Positions 44,055-52,557 of a stretch of DNA of 64,000 nt are shown piece after piece (positions within the stretch are counted from its first letter, which is position 1; every line of letters starts with the position of its first letter). The notes beneath the pieces were generated by a model, which saw only the letters and a list, made by a program, of their open reading frames with translations, did not search any database and was not told where the DNA came from. This stretch comes from CAZRDB01 sp964598695 (GTDB lineage: Bacteria > Armatimonadota > Zipacnadia > UBA1398), in assembly GCA_964598695.1 (NCBI GenBank), contig CAZRDB010000001.1, positions 1 to 64,000 on the forward strand, in the 5' to 3' direction. A program made the translations under genes and the position numbers.

Positions 44055-44804
44055 TCAGTTCGCGCAGTACGTGAGGGTCGGGGTCACGGAGGAGGGCTCG
44101 ATCGTCGCGCCGGCGCGGACGACGAACTCGCTCAGGCCCACCTCGTGGTGCGGGTCGGCCCAGTCGTAGGTGTAGCCGAGGCGGGTCCAGGGGTAGCCGT
44201 CCGGCCCGTAGCTGCTCGCGCGGAGGTCGTCGAACCATGCGACGTGGCTCGGGCTCACGGTGACGAACCCGGGTGAGCCGGGGAACCCCAGCTCGGCCTC
44301 GTGGTCGGTGATCTCGGGGTCGGGGCTCGGCCGGAAGAGGTCGTCGGGGTCGACCCACATCTCGACGAAGCGGTCCTTGCCCGTGCCGGGTGGGAGGCCG
44401 AGGAGCTGCTCCATGCGGAGCGTCACGTCGCGGGGCATGACCTGGTGGCGCCTGCAGAAGTCCGTGATCTCCGGCGCCGCGGTCACCCAGATCTCGCGGG
44501 CGGTTGCCATCGGGGCCCCCACGGAGGCGTCGTAGCCGGTCCACGAAGTCCAGGTGACCACCAGCACCTCGCGGTCGCCCGGCGCGCCGCGCCACCGGAG
44601 TGAGCCGTTGTCTTCCGTGATCGCGATCAGATCGCGTGAGATCTCGGAGCGCTCGGCGACCGCGGCATCGGCCACGGCACGAGTGTAGGCCGCGCGGAGA
44701 GCGGCATCGCTCGGGATGCCCGGCCCAAGCTCGGCGCACCCACAGACGAGCGCCAGAGCCGACAGGACGCAGAGAACAACGGCAAGCGATCTCATCGGGC
44801 GCAT
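44055..44804 (-). CDS. Lipoprotein of unknown family
   Basis: A 249-residue exported protein with a lipobox at LALVCGC after MRPMRSLAVVLCVLSA. The body has a distinctive pattern (REIWVTAAPEITDFCRRH, RMEQLLGLPPGTGKDRFVEMWVDPDDLFRPSPDPEITDHEA, YPWTRLGYTYDW, EVGLSEFVVRAGA) that I have seen as a conserved hypothetical family but cannot assign a function. ATG 44804 is set by the signal peptide. It is the last gene of the minus-strand exported-protein cluster. Confidence 0.72.
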   Translation of the reverse strand: MRPMRSLAVVLCVLSALALVCGCAELGPGIPSDAALRAAYTRAVADAAVAERSEISRDLIAITEDNGSLRWRGAPGDREVLVVTWTSWTGYDASVGAPMATAREIWVTAAPEITDFCRRHQVMPRDVTLRMEQLLGLPPGTGKDRFVEMWVDPDDLFRPSPDPEITDHEAELGFPGSPGFVTVSPSHVAWFDDLRASSYGPDGYPWTRLGYTYDWADPHHEVGLSEFVVRAGATIEPSSVTPTLTYCAN

Positions 44805-44849
44805 GGCGATCGATCCTTCCCCGCTCGCGCCCATCTTCCACCGACGGGG

Positions 44850-45875
44850 CTAGACCCCTGCCTCGCGCGCCACATCGCGCATCCGGCGGAGCACCTCGAG
44901 TTCGACGGCGTCGAGCTGCTCCATCAGCCGCGGCTTGCCGGGGCGGAGATCGAAGGAGCGGGCCGGGCCCTGCTCGCCCCTCCGCGGTCCCCCGTTGTGG
45001 AGACACCAGCCGGCCGCGCCGCCGCGGACGGCGCCCGCAAGGTCGGTGAGGAAGCCCTCCACCGGTGGCTGCCAGGGGCCGTAGTCGCGCCGGAAGGGCT
45101 CCTGGTAGTGGATCGGGACGGCGCGGCCGAGCTCGGCCAGCGTCGCGAGGGTGCGGCGCGTGCGCTCCTCGGTGCGAGCCGGGCTCCCCGCGTCGCGCGG
45201 CAGGTGGGGGCAGAGGAAGTCCGCACCGGCGGTCACGAGGTGGCCGCGCAGCTCGTCGAGCGAGCCGTCGTCCACGCCGGAGGCAGTCACGAGACGGTCG
45301 GGGTCGGCCTCCTCGATCGCCTGCCGGATGGCGCGCAGCTCCTCGTGGGAGACGAAGCGGGCATCGCGTATGTCGCGCTCGTTGGCCATGTCGATGTAGA
45401 CGTTGCCCATGCCGCGCAGGGCGGTGGCGAGCGTCGTGGCGGCCCGGCAGTGGGAGGCGAGATCGGGGATCCCCTCATCGGCGCCTCCGAGATCGGCGCC
45501 CCGGGTCAGCGAGACATCGACGACGATTCCCCGCTCGTCGGCCAGCCGCACCAGCTCGATGAGGTGGGCGAGGTAGGGCTCGCGCGGCTCGCCGGAGGCC
45601 GTGACGGCCGAGACGTTCACGCCGCCGTAGGCCCAGGTCGCCCAGACGCGGACCCAGTTCACGCCGCGGGCGGCGAGGTCGTCGAGGTCGGCGCGGACCG
45701 TCTCGACCGGCGCGCCGGTGCCGCCGTAGCAGCTGATCCCGAGGAGGAACGCGGGCTCACCGTTCAGCGTGAACCGCGTGCCGTCGATGCCGAGCATGGT
45801 CTCGGAAGCTGGCGCGGCCGGCGCGCAAGCGAGGGCCCCAAGGGCCAGAAGGGCGAGCGGTGCTCTGCCGAGCAT
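44850..45875 (-). CDS. Secreted TIM-barrel glycoside hydrolase-like protein (GH5-like)
   Basis: A 341-residue exported protein. The signal peptide (LLALGALACAPAAPAS) is followed by a GH-A-type barrel: LGIDGTRFTLNGEPAFLLGISCYGG, RGVNWVRVWATWAYGG, VYIDMANERDIRD (the NE pair at the acid/base place), and a second part of GA-rich loops with IHYQEPFRRDYG, where the nucleophile strand would be expected. The nucleophile is less clear than in true GH5 enzymes. ATG 45875 has GAGGAG ten bases upstream. Substrate unknown. Confidence 0.7.
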   Translation of the reverse strand: MLGRAPLALLALGALACAPAAPASETMLGIDGTRFTLNGEPAFLLGISCYGGTGAPVETVRADLDDLAARGVNWVRVWATWAYGGVNVSAVTASGEPREPYLAHLIELVRLADERGIVVDVSLTRGADLGGADEGIPDLASHCRAATTLATALRGMGNVYIDMANERDIRDARFVSHEELRAIRQAIEEADPDRLVTASGVDDGSLDELRGHLVTAGADFLCPHLPRDAGSPARTEERTRRTLATLAELGRAVPIHYQEPFRRDYGPWQPPVEGFLTDLAGAVRGGAAGWCLHNGGPRRGEQGPARSFDLRPGKPRLMEQLDAVELEVLRRMRDVAREAGV

Positions 45876-45994
45876 GTGGATCGTGCTCCTCTCGCGAGCC
45901 AGAGCGGACCTCGCCGCCCGCCCTGCGGGCATCTCCCTCTCCCTCGGCAAGCTCGGGACGAGGGTGCAATGGCGGAGGCGCGTGGCCGGCCGTC

Positions 45995-48121
45995 CTACTC
46001 CCCGAGCATCTCCCGGAGCGTCGGCTCCATCGCCTCGGCCCAGGCATCGTAGCCGGGGCCCTTGAGGTGGACGTTGTCCTCGCTCATCCGCTCGTAGTCC
46101 GGCGTTCCATCGGCCGTGAGGAACAGCCCTCGCTGATCGAGGTAGCGCACGGCATCGCCGTCGGCGAGGGGCGCGATCCGCGCGTGGAGCCGATCGACTT
46201 GTTGCCGCTCCCAGCAGTCGGCCGTAGCCCCCGTCGGGAAGCCGCCAAGCAGGAGGACCTTCGCGCCCGGCAGCCGCTCGCGGAGGACCCGGACGATCGC
46301 CTCGGTCCCGGCGGCGATCTCCTCGCCCGTGTTGCGCCGGCTCCAGATGTTGTTGACACCGATCATGAGGACGACGACCTCCGGGTCGAGACCCTCGAGG
46401 TTGCCGCGGGCGATCCGGTAGAGCACGTGCTCGGTGCGGTCTCCGCTCAGGCCGAAGCTGGCGGCCCCGCGCGCGCCGTAGAAGCGGTCGAAGGACCTCG
46501 CGCCGTCGGCGAGCGCGAGCCGCTGCTCGGAGCCGGTCCAGCCCTGGGTGATCGAGTCTCCCAGGAAGAGGACCCGGATCTGCTTGCCGTGTTCGGCGGC
46601 GAGCCCGTTCAGCTTCGCGAACTGGTCCCACCAGCACCCGCCGCCCCATCCGGCCGCTTCGCCCCGGAACTCCGCGCTGGGTGTGGGCAGGGCCGCGAAC
46701 GGCGCCTTGCGGCCGAGGTGGCGGAGGATGAAATCGACGATCGGTGCGGGGTCGTCGGTGTTGTAGGTCGCCGGATGGTGGCCCATGCCCGGAACGCCGA
46801 TCACCTCGATCTCGCCGCCCGCCGCACGGAGAGCCTTCGCGAAGGGCTCGGTGTTCTCGGCGACCGGCACGTCGACATCGGCGAGGCCCACGTAGTGGAC
46901 CACGGGGATCCGGGCCGCGGCGATCGCCGGGGCATTGTCGACCGGGTTGCCGCGATAGGCGAGCGCCTGCTCCTCGGTGAAGCCGTAGAGCTGGAGGCAG
47001 TCCTGCCACAGCTCCGGGTAGGGCTTGCCCGCACCCTTGCCGCCCGGCCAGCTCTTGATGTCCATCACCGGCGTGTAGCCGAAGAGCACGGAGACGCGAT
47101 CGGGGTGCTCGCGCGCCCAGTTGTGGATCGCGAGGCCGCCCCGGCTGATCCCTTCGAGCACCGGCTTCCGGTCGAGGCCCAGCTCCTGCGTGAGAGTGTA
47201 GAAGCGGTCCCAGATCGCGAGTGCCTCGGGCGCGCCGTAGAGATGGGTGATATCGCAGTAGACGACGTGGAAGCCCTGCTCGAGCAGTGCGATGTCGGTC
47301 TGCGGCTCCCATCCGAAGAAGGCGGGCCGCCAGATCCAGGGCCGCCCCCGCGCCACGCGCCAGGGCTGGACGACGATGCACTCGCGGCCCTCGTGGGCGA
47401 ACGTGAGCTGCCGGTAGCCGTGGAAGCTACCCTCCTGCACGGGCGCGGGAAGCCCCGGACGGAGATCGAAGCCGTCGTCGGCCGGGAACGCGAGCACCTC
47501 GTACAGCTTGCGGGCGATGACCTCCATCCCGAAGCCGTTCGGGTGGATCGCGTCCGGCACGAAGTCTTGGTGGTGCAGGAGGGGGATGTGGAGATCGACG
47601 ACCTCGCAGCCGGTCTCGTGGGCCACCTGACGGATCCTGGGGAGGAGTTGCTCGCGCACGCGGGCGCCGCTGATGTCGTCTCCTTCGACGAACGCCGGGG
47701 CGGGGAGGCAGAGGACCACGCGCGGGGAGGTCGGGAGAGCGCGGAACGAGGCGATCAGGTCCTTGTAGTCCTGCACGAACTCGGCCTCGTGGGCCCAGTT
47801 CCACGACTTCGTGTCATTGGTGCCGAGCTTGATCGTCACGATGTCCGGCTCGAACGCGAGCGCCTCGCGATAGGCCGGTTGGTCCCAGTAGGGGAGATCG
47901 CCCTTGCACAGCAGCGTGGAGCCGCTGACGCCCAGGTTGCGCACCTCGTAGCCCTCGCCGAGGAGCGCGCCGAGGAGCGCGGGGTACGAGCAGTGCTCCC
48001 GGTCGGCAACGCCGTGGCCCCAGGTGATGCTGTCGCCCACGCACGCGATCCGGACGGCTCGGCCCTCCGGCAGGGGGGCAGCGAGCGGGGCGAGCAGCAG
48101 GGGTGCGCAGAGAGCAAGCAT
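45995..48121 (-). CDS. Secreted triple hydrolase: SGNH, alpha/beta, SGNH
   Basis: A 708-residue exported protein made of three hydrolase units. Unit 1 (about 22-210) is SGNH/GDSL: VGDSITWG with Ser31, GVSGST, GTND near 101 and DAIHPNG near 190. Unit 2 (about 215-460) is an alpha/beta hydrolase: nucleophile GISRGG near 326 and GMGHHPAT near 445. Unit 3 (about 480-705) is a second SGNH: LGDSITQGWTG near 522, GLSGDRTEH, GVNN and DNVHLKG near 684. All the main catalytic motifs are present. SGNH enzymes often deacetylate sugars, so removal of several ester groups from one polysaccharide is a fair guess. ATG 48121 has GGAGG seven bases before it. Confidence 0.85.
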   Translation of the reverse strand: MLALCAPLLLAPLAAPLPEGRAVRIACVGDSITWGHGVADREHCSYPALLGALLGEGYEVRNLGVSGSTLLCKGDLPYWDQPAYREALAFEPDIVTIKLGTNDTKSWNWAHEAEFVQDYKDLIASFRALPTSPRVVLCLPAPAFVEGDDISGARVREQLLPRIRQVAHETGCEVVDLHIPLLHHQDFVPDAIHPNGFGMEVIARKLYEVLAFPADDGFDLRPGLPAPVQEGSFHGYRQLTFAHEGRECIVVQPWRVARGRPWIWRPAFFGWEPQTDIALLEQGFHVVYCDITHLYGAPEALAIWDRFYTLTQELGLDRKPVLEGISRGGLAIHNWAREHPDRVSVLFGYTPVMDIKSWPGGKGAGKPYPELWQDCLQLYGFTEEQALAYRGNPVDNAPAIAAARIPVVHYVGLADVDVPVAENTEPFAKALRAAGGEIEVIGVPGMGHHPATYNTDDPAPIVDFILRHLGRKAPFAALPTPSAEFRGEAAGWGGGCWWDQFAKLNGLAAEHGKQIRVLFLGDSITQGWTGSEQRLALADGARSFDRFYGARGAASFGLSGDRTEHVLYRIARGNLEGLDPEVVVLMIGVNNIWSRRNTGEEIAAGTEAIVRVLRERLPGAKVLLLGGFPTGATADCWERQQVDRLHARIAPLADGDAVRYLDQRGLFLTADGTPDYERMSEDNVHLKGPGYDAWAEAMEPTLREMLGE

Positions 48122-48212
48122 GGGGGTACCTCCGAGTGCGGTGCGCGGCCCCTCCCGGCGCCCCATGCCGTGCGGTGGGCGAGGGCGCCGGGAGAGATCC
48201 GCGGGGTCGGCC

Positions 48213-49871
48213 TCAGTCGAGCTTCCAGCCGCTGAAGGAGGCGGAGCCACGGTCGACCGTGAGCCCCAGCCGGCCCTCGAGCGCGTTGAAGCGCGCCGGG
48301 ATGTAGCAGCGGTCGCGCTGGGCGAGCACGGCGCCGTCTGCGTCAACCACACGAACCGAGACGACATCGGTCAGGCGCACCAGCTCGACGGTGTGGGCGA
48401 CGCCCGCCCGGACCGGCGCCTCGGTGCTCCAGATGGGCGTCGCGACGCCGATCTCCGTGAGCGTGACACGGCCCTCCGTGTCGAGCGTGAGCAGCAGCCC
48501 CTGGTCGAGCGCGGCCGAGGCTTGGATCGCGAGCCCCGCGGCCGAGCCTTCGCCCGGCGTGATGGTGGCCCTCCAGGTCCCCGCGATCCCGCTGATCCGG
48601 GGGACGAGCGCGGCGCCCGGCGCGGCGCCGGCGGTCAACGCGACGGGGCTCTCGCCGGCGGTGGCCGTCCAGGCGGCCGTCACACCGCCCAGTTCGGCCC
48701 AACCCGGGCCGAGGGTCGAGGCGGTCGGAGTCGTCACGGCCGGTCCGCCCGCCTCTCCCGCGCCGGGGAAGGCCGAGAACTCCGCGGTCCCGAGCCAGGT
48801 CTGGAGCGCGAGGTAGCCCTCGGCCTCGGAGCGGGCCTGCTCGGTCGCGACCCACGGGCTCTCGTCGAGGAGCGTCGCGCCGTCGGCCTGGTAGAGCCGC
48901 ACGCGGGCCTCGCCCGAGCGGGTGGCGATCTCGACCACGAGATCCTCGTCGTAGTGCCACTGGTCGGGCTTGCCGGCCCACAGCTCCCGCGGGCCGACGG
49001 GCTCGTGCTCGTAGAGCATCAGGCAGCCGGCGCCGAACTGCCCGCCGAGCCAGCAGGTGAAGCCTCCGGTCAGGTTCTCACTCGTCTGGGTGACGATCCC
49101 GGCCCCGCCGGCGCCCGGGTGGATCCGGATCCGCGCCCGGGTCGTGCCAGGGCCCATGGGGCGCTGGCGGCAGAGGGCGAACGAGCGGTCGACGGCGCGC
49201 GCCTGGGCCACGGTGGAGCGCGTGGCGTCGGTCCAGTGCCAGTTGCCGCCGCCGGTGACCCTCCAGCCGGAGCCCTCGCCGCCAAGCCGCGCGAGGTTGG
49301 GGGGGAAGTCGAGCAGCTCGGAGGCGGGCTGCGCGGCCGCGCGCCATCCCCCGAAGCGAGCAACGCCCCCCCGGGCGAAGAGGGCGGCCGTCGCGGCCGG
49401 TGCCCCATCGCGCGGGAGCCAGGGGCTCTGCGAGAGGACCGAGGCGCCGTCGCCGGTGAGAAGCTGCACCCGGTAGCGCGGACCCTCCCGCACCAGCTCG
49501 AGGCCGTAGGCCTGGTAGGGCTCGATCGGGCAGGCCGAGTCGGTCCACGCGACGGCGCCATCGGGCGCCAGCGCGAAGAAGCCGTTCCGACCGTCGCCGA
49601 AGCCGATCCCGCAGGCGGGGCCGGCGGTGACGCCCGCCTCGGCCGTCCCGAAGCCGAGGGCGATCCAGCCGCGGACCACCGCGGCGTCGGGGGCCACCCC
49701 CACGAGCGGGTAGCGGGTGAGCCGCTCGTCGGCGCTCACGCGGAGGCTGCCGTCGAGGGTCGTGTCGTGCGACCACGCCGGGTCGGAGACCCCGACGACG
49801 GCCGCGCCGCCGTCGGCGAGCGACGCGGCCGCGAGAAGCAGGGGCAGGAGCAGGAGGGAGGCGTGCTTCAC
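48213..49871 (-). CDS. Secreted protein with several lectin-like beta-sandwich modules
   Basis: A 552-residue exported protein with a signal peptide (LLLLPLLLAAASLADG) and three or four repeated units of about 130-180 residues, each with an ARFGGWR/AEFSAF/ASFSGW-type end strand and an inner YRVQLLTGDGASVLSQSPW or ARVRLYQADGATLLDESPW strand pair. This looks like concanavalin-A-like/LamG or DUF1080-type sugar-binding modules. No catalytic motif is seen. GTG 49871 is just after the stop of the upstream Gfo/Idh gene. Confidence 0.68.
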   Translation of the reverse strand: MKHASLLLLPLLLAAASLADGGAAVVGVSDPAWSHDTTLDGSLRVSADERLTRYPLVGVAPDAAVVRGWIALGFGTAEAGVTAGPACGIGFGDGRNGFFALAPDGAVAWTDSACPIEPYQAYGLELVREGPRYRVQLLTGDGASVLSQSPWLPRDGAPAATAALFARGGVARFGGWRAAAQPASELLDFPPNLARLGGEGSGWRVTGGGNWHWTDATRSTVAQARAVDRSFALCRQRPMGPGTTRARIRIHPGAGGAGIVTQTSENLTGGFTCWLGGQFGAGCLMLYEHEPVGPRELWAGKPDQWHYDEDLVVEIATRSGEARVRLYQADGATLLDESPWVATEQARSEAEGYLALQTWLGTAEFSAFPGAGEAGGPAVTTPTASTLGPGWAELGGVTAAWTATAGESPVALTAGAAPGAALVPRISGIAGTWRATITPGEGSAAGLAIQASAALDQGLLLTLDTEGRVTLTEIGVATPIWSTEAPVRAGVAHTVELVRLTDVVSVRVVDADGAVLAQRDRCYIPARFNALEGRLGLTVDRGSASFSGWKLD

Positions 49872-49877
49872 GTCAGC

Positions 49878-51083
49878 TCACCCCTTCCGGCTCGCGGGCG
49901 GGGCGTACACGGGCACCTCGAGCTGCTCGCCGCCCCGGAGGCACGATTCGTGGGCGACGATGCCCGGCGCGGTGAAGGCGAGCGCCATGTACAGGTCGAC
50001 GGCCGGCTCGCGGTCCTCGCGGAGCGCGCTCACGAACTCGTGGGTGAGGAAGGTGTGCGAGTTGCCGTGGCCGGTCGGGACGCGCATCGGCTCGGGCAGA
50101 CGGTGGAAGTAGTCGGGGACGCTGGTGACGTCGGGCTTGCCGCGCACCTGGAGCCGGAACGGCTGGCCACCGGAGCCTGCGTAGTACAGGGAAGCGTTCT
50201 CGCCGAAGAACTGGGCGCGCTCACCGCTCGCGTGGATCCGCCAGTTGACCGCGCACCGTACCATGTTGCCGGCCTCGGTCTTCATCAGCGCGACGGCGTT
50301 GGCGAAGGGATTGCCGTAGGGGTTGTCCTTCAGGATCCCTTCGACATCGTCGAAGCCCCAGCCGAGGGCGGAGACGTGGGTGATGCGCTCGCCGGTGATC
50401 CCGGGCCCGAAGGACAGGCAGTGGGTGGGGTACTTCATCGGCGGGAGGCCCCAACGCCAGGTGCGCTTGCCGTCGACCAGCATCAGCGAGTAGACCTCGC
50501 CGGTGTACAGGTCGTGGTAGTACTCGCACTCGGTGTAGAAGATCTTCCCGAAGACGCCGTCCTGGTACAGCTCGCGCATGAACATCGACTCGGCATGGTA
50601 GTACGAGGTCTCGGCCATCATGTAGCGGAGTCCGGTGCGCTCCTTCACCTCGACGAGCTGCTCACACTCCTCGAGCGTCATCGCGGCCGGGACGGCGGAG
50701 ATGACGTGCTTGCCGGCCTCCATCGCGAGCACCGCGTGGCGCACGTGGTCGGGCGCGCCGGTGAAGACGGCGACCGCGTCGATCTGCGGATCCTTGATGA
50801 GCACCTCGAGCGACTCGTAGGGCTTGCCGCACCCGTACACGTCCTGGAGCAGCTTCCGCCGGTCGGGCCGGAGGTCGCTGACGGCCTCGACGATGCACCC
50901 CGGGTCGAGGTGCCACTGGAACGAGGCGCCGAAGCCGCCTCCCACGATGCCGACGCGCACCTTGCGCCCGCCCTCGTCCTCCTGGGCGCGTGCCGCTCCG
51001 GCCAGGGCGAACGCACCCGCCGCGAACGAGGCGGGCATGGCGCCGAGAAACCGCCTTCTCGAGATCCCCTGCTCTTCTGGCAT
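49878..51083 (-). CDS. Tat-exported Gfo/Idh-family protein lacking EKP
   Basis: A 401-residue protein with a Tat signal (ISRRRFLGAMPASFAAGAFAL), then a Rossmann fold (VRVGIVGGGFGASFQWHL) and a Gfo/Idh C-terminal domain. Where most relatives have AGKHVxxEKP, this one has AGKHVISAVPAAMT, so the active-site Lys is missing. A tightly bound NAD(P) carried through the Tat system is still possible, as in glucose-fructose oxidoreductase. ATG 51083 follows GGAGG. It heads the minus-strand cluster with the lectin-like and hydrolase genes. Confidence 0.88.
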   Translation of the reverse strand: MPEEQGISRRRFLGAMPASFAAGAFALAGAARAQEDEGGRKVRVGIVGGGFGASFQWHLDPGCIVEAVSDLRPDRRKLLQDVYGCGKPYESLEVLIKDPQIDAVAVFTGAPDHVRHAVLAMEAGKHVISAVPAAMTLEECEQLVEVKERTGLRYMMAETSYYHAESMFMRELYQDGVFGKIFYTECEYYHDLYTGEVYSLMLVDGKRTWRWGLPPMKYPTHCLSFGPGITGERITHVSALGWGFDDVEGILKDNPYGNPFANAVALMKTEAGNMVRCAVNWRIHASGERAQFFGENASLYYAGSGGQPFRLQVRGKPDVTSVPDYFHRLPEPMRVPTGHGNSHTFLTHEFVSALREDREPAVDLYMALAFTAPGIVAHESCLRGGEQLEVPVYAPPASRKG

Positions 51084-51131
51084 TGCGAACCTCCTGTTGT
51101 GGGTACCGCGATGGGGGCAGCTTCCGCCGGG

Positions 51132-51154
51132 GCGGGCGGGGCTCCTCCGCCCGC
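51132..51154. other. 8-bp hairpin in a divergent intergenic region
   Basis: GCGGGCGG and CCGCCCGC pair around a seven-base loop between two divergently read genes. It could be an operator or only GC-rich chance; no clear promoter is seen beside it. Confidence 0.35.
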
Positions 51155-51217
51155 GGCGCGGGCAAAACGCGCGCGGCGCGCGGCGCGTATGCCGGGTGAG
51201 GGAAGGAGTCGATCGAT

Positions 51218-51850
51218 ATGCGCGCTCTCAGAGGACCCGCAGCCGTCGCGGCGGTCGCCTGCACGGCGGGCGCCGCACTCGCGGCCGGCCCGGGCCAGGA
51301 GGACAACAAGGGGCTTGCCGCCCTGCTGGTGCTTCCGTTGCTCGCGGCGCCGCTGCAGCTCCTTCTCGCGGCCCTGCTCCCGGGCGCCGTGAAGCGTCTG
51401 AGCGGCGCGACGGGGAACCGGGTCGACGCGACGATCGCCTGGGGTGCGGCGGTGCTGGCGCTGGCGCTGCTCGTTGCCGCGGTGCCGGGGCGCCTGGGCG
51501 GCCAGCCGGGGCAAGGATTCGCGGCCGTGGTCCTGATCCTCACCACGCTGGGCGCGATGGTCGGCGGCGCGGGCCTGTCGCTGCAAGTCGGGCGATGGAG
51601 CCTCCGGCGTGACGGCTCGGAGGGCGCCCCGACGTTCCTCGCCGTGCTGGTCGGCACGACGCTGCTGGGCGCCGCGATGTGGGTGCCGATCGGCGGCCAG
51701 TTGCTGGGCCTCGCGCTCGCGGTGCTCTCGCTTGGGGCACTGGTGCGCGCGACGATCGGGGCGCCCTCGATCGGCGAGGCAGGCGCCACGCCGCCGCCGG
51801 CCGCGCCCGCCCCGATCCCGCCGCCCGAGGGGAGCGAGACCGGATGCTGA
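51218..51850 (+). CDS. Membrane protein of unknown function
   Basis: A 210-residue protein with about five membrane helices after a signal-like start (AAVAAVACTAGAALAAGPGQ), ending in a Pro/Ala-rich tail. I see no family motif. It overlaps the next glycosyltransferase gene by seven bases, so it is the first gene of a coupled glycan or surface-protein operon. The ribosome site is AAGGAG. Confidence 0.7.
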   Translation: MRALRGPAAVAAVACTAGAALAAGPGQEDNKGLAALLVLPLLAAPLQLLLAALLPGAVKRLSGATGNRVDATIAWGAAVLALALLVAAVPGRLGGQPGQGFAAVVLILTTLGAMVGGAGLSLQVGRWSLRRDGSEGAPTFLAVLVGTTLLGAAMWVPIGGQLLGLALAVLSLGALVRATIGAPSIGEAGATPPPAAPAPIPPPEGSETGC

Positions 51851-52557
51851 GCGTCATCATCCCTGCCTACAACGAGGCGGCGACGCTGGGCGAGGTGGTT
51901 CGTCGGGTGCGGGCACTGGCGGCCGCGCTGGAGATCATCGTGGTCGATGACGGATCGACGGACGGCACGGGGGAGGTGCTGGCCGGCCTCGCCGGGCCCG
52001 ATCTCACGGCCGTCACGCTACCCACGAACCGGGGCAAGGGATACGCCGTGCGGGTCGGGATCGAGCACGTGACCGGCGAGGTCGTGACGATCCACGATGC
52101 CGACCTCGAGCTGGAGCCCGCCTCGCTGCTGGCGCTGGCGGCGCCGGTCTTCGCGGGCGGGGCCGACGCCGTCTTCGGCAGCCGATTCCTGGCACGCCGG
52201 CAGGAGGGCGGCCTGCTGTGCCGACTCGGCAACCGGTTCGCCACCGGGCTCGCGAACCTGCTGTTCGGCGCGCGGTGGAGCGATCTCGCCTGCGGACAGA
52301 AGGCCGTCTCGACGCGCCTGTTGCGCTCGTTGCCGCTCACGGCGAGCGGGTTCGAGATCGAGGCCGAGATCGCGGCTCGTCTCGCGATGGCCGGCGCGCG
52401 GATCGGCGAGCTGCCCGTCCCCTACGCGCCGCGCGATCGAGCGCAGGGGAAGAAGACGCGCTACCTGCGCGACGGGCTTCGGGTGGCGCGGACGCTGCTG
52501 AGCGTGCGTCTGGGCCGGGGTGGGCGGCAGGTTACGGAGGCGGGGGTTGCGGGATGA
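51844..52557 (+). CDS. Glycosyltransferase family 2 (DPM1-like)
   Basis: A 237-residue GT-A enzyme: LSVIIPAYNEAATLGEV, EIIVVDDGSTDGT, NRGKGYAVRVGIEH, the DADLELEP nucleotide-sugar motif and DLACGQKAVSTRLL. It has no C-terminal membrane helices, so it probably works with the GT-C protein next to it, making a polyprenyl-phosphate sugar for it. It shares ATGA with that gene. Confidence 0.88.
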   Translation: MLSVIIPAYNEAATLGEVVRRVRALAAALEIIVVDDGSTDGTGEVLAGLAGPDLTAVTLPTNRGKGYAVRVGIEHVTGEVVTIHDADLELEPASLLALAAPVFAGGADAVFGSRFLARRQEGGLLCRLGNRFATGLANLLFGARWSDLACGQKAVSTRLLRSLPLTASGFEIEAEIAARLAMAGARIGELPVPYAPRDRAQGKKTRYLRDGLRVARTLLSVRLGRGGRQVTEAGVAG

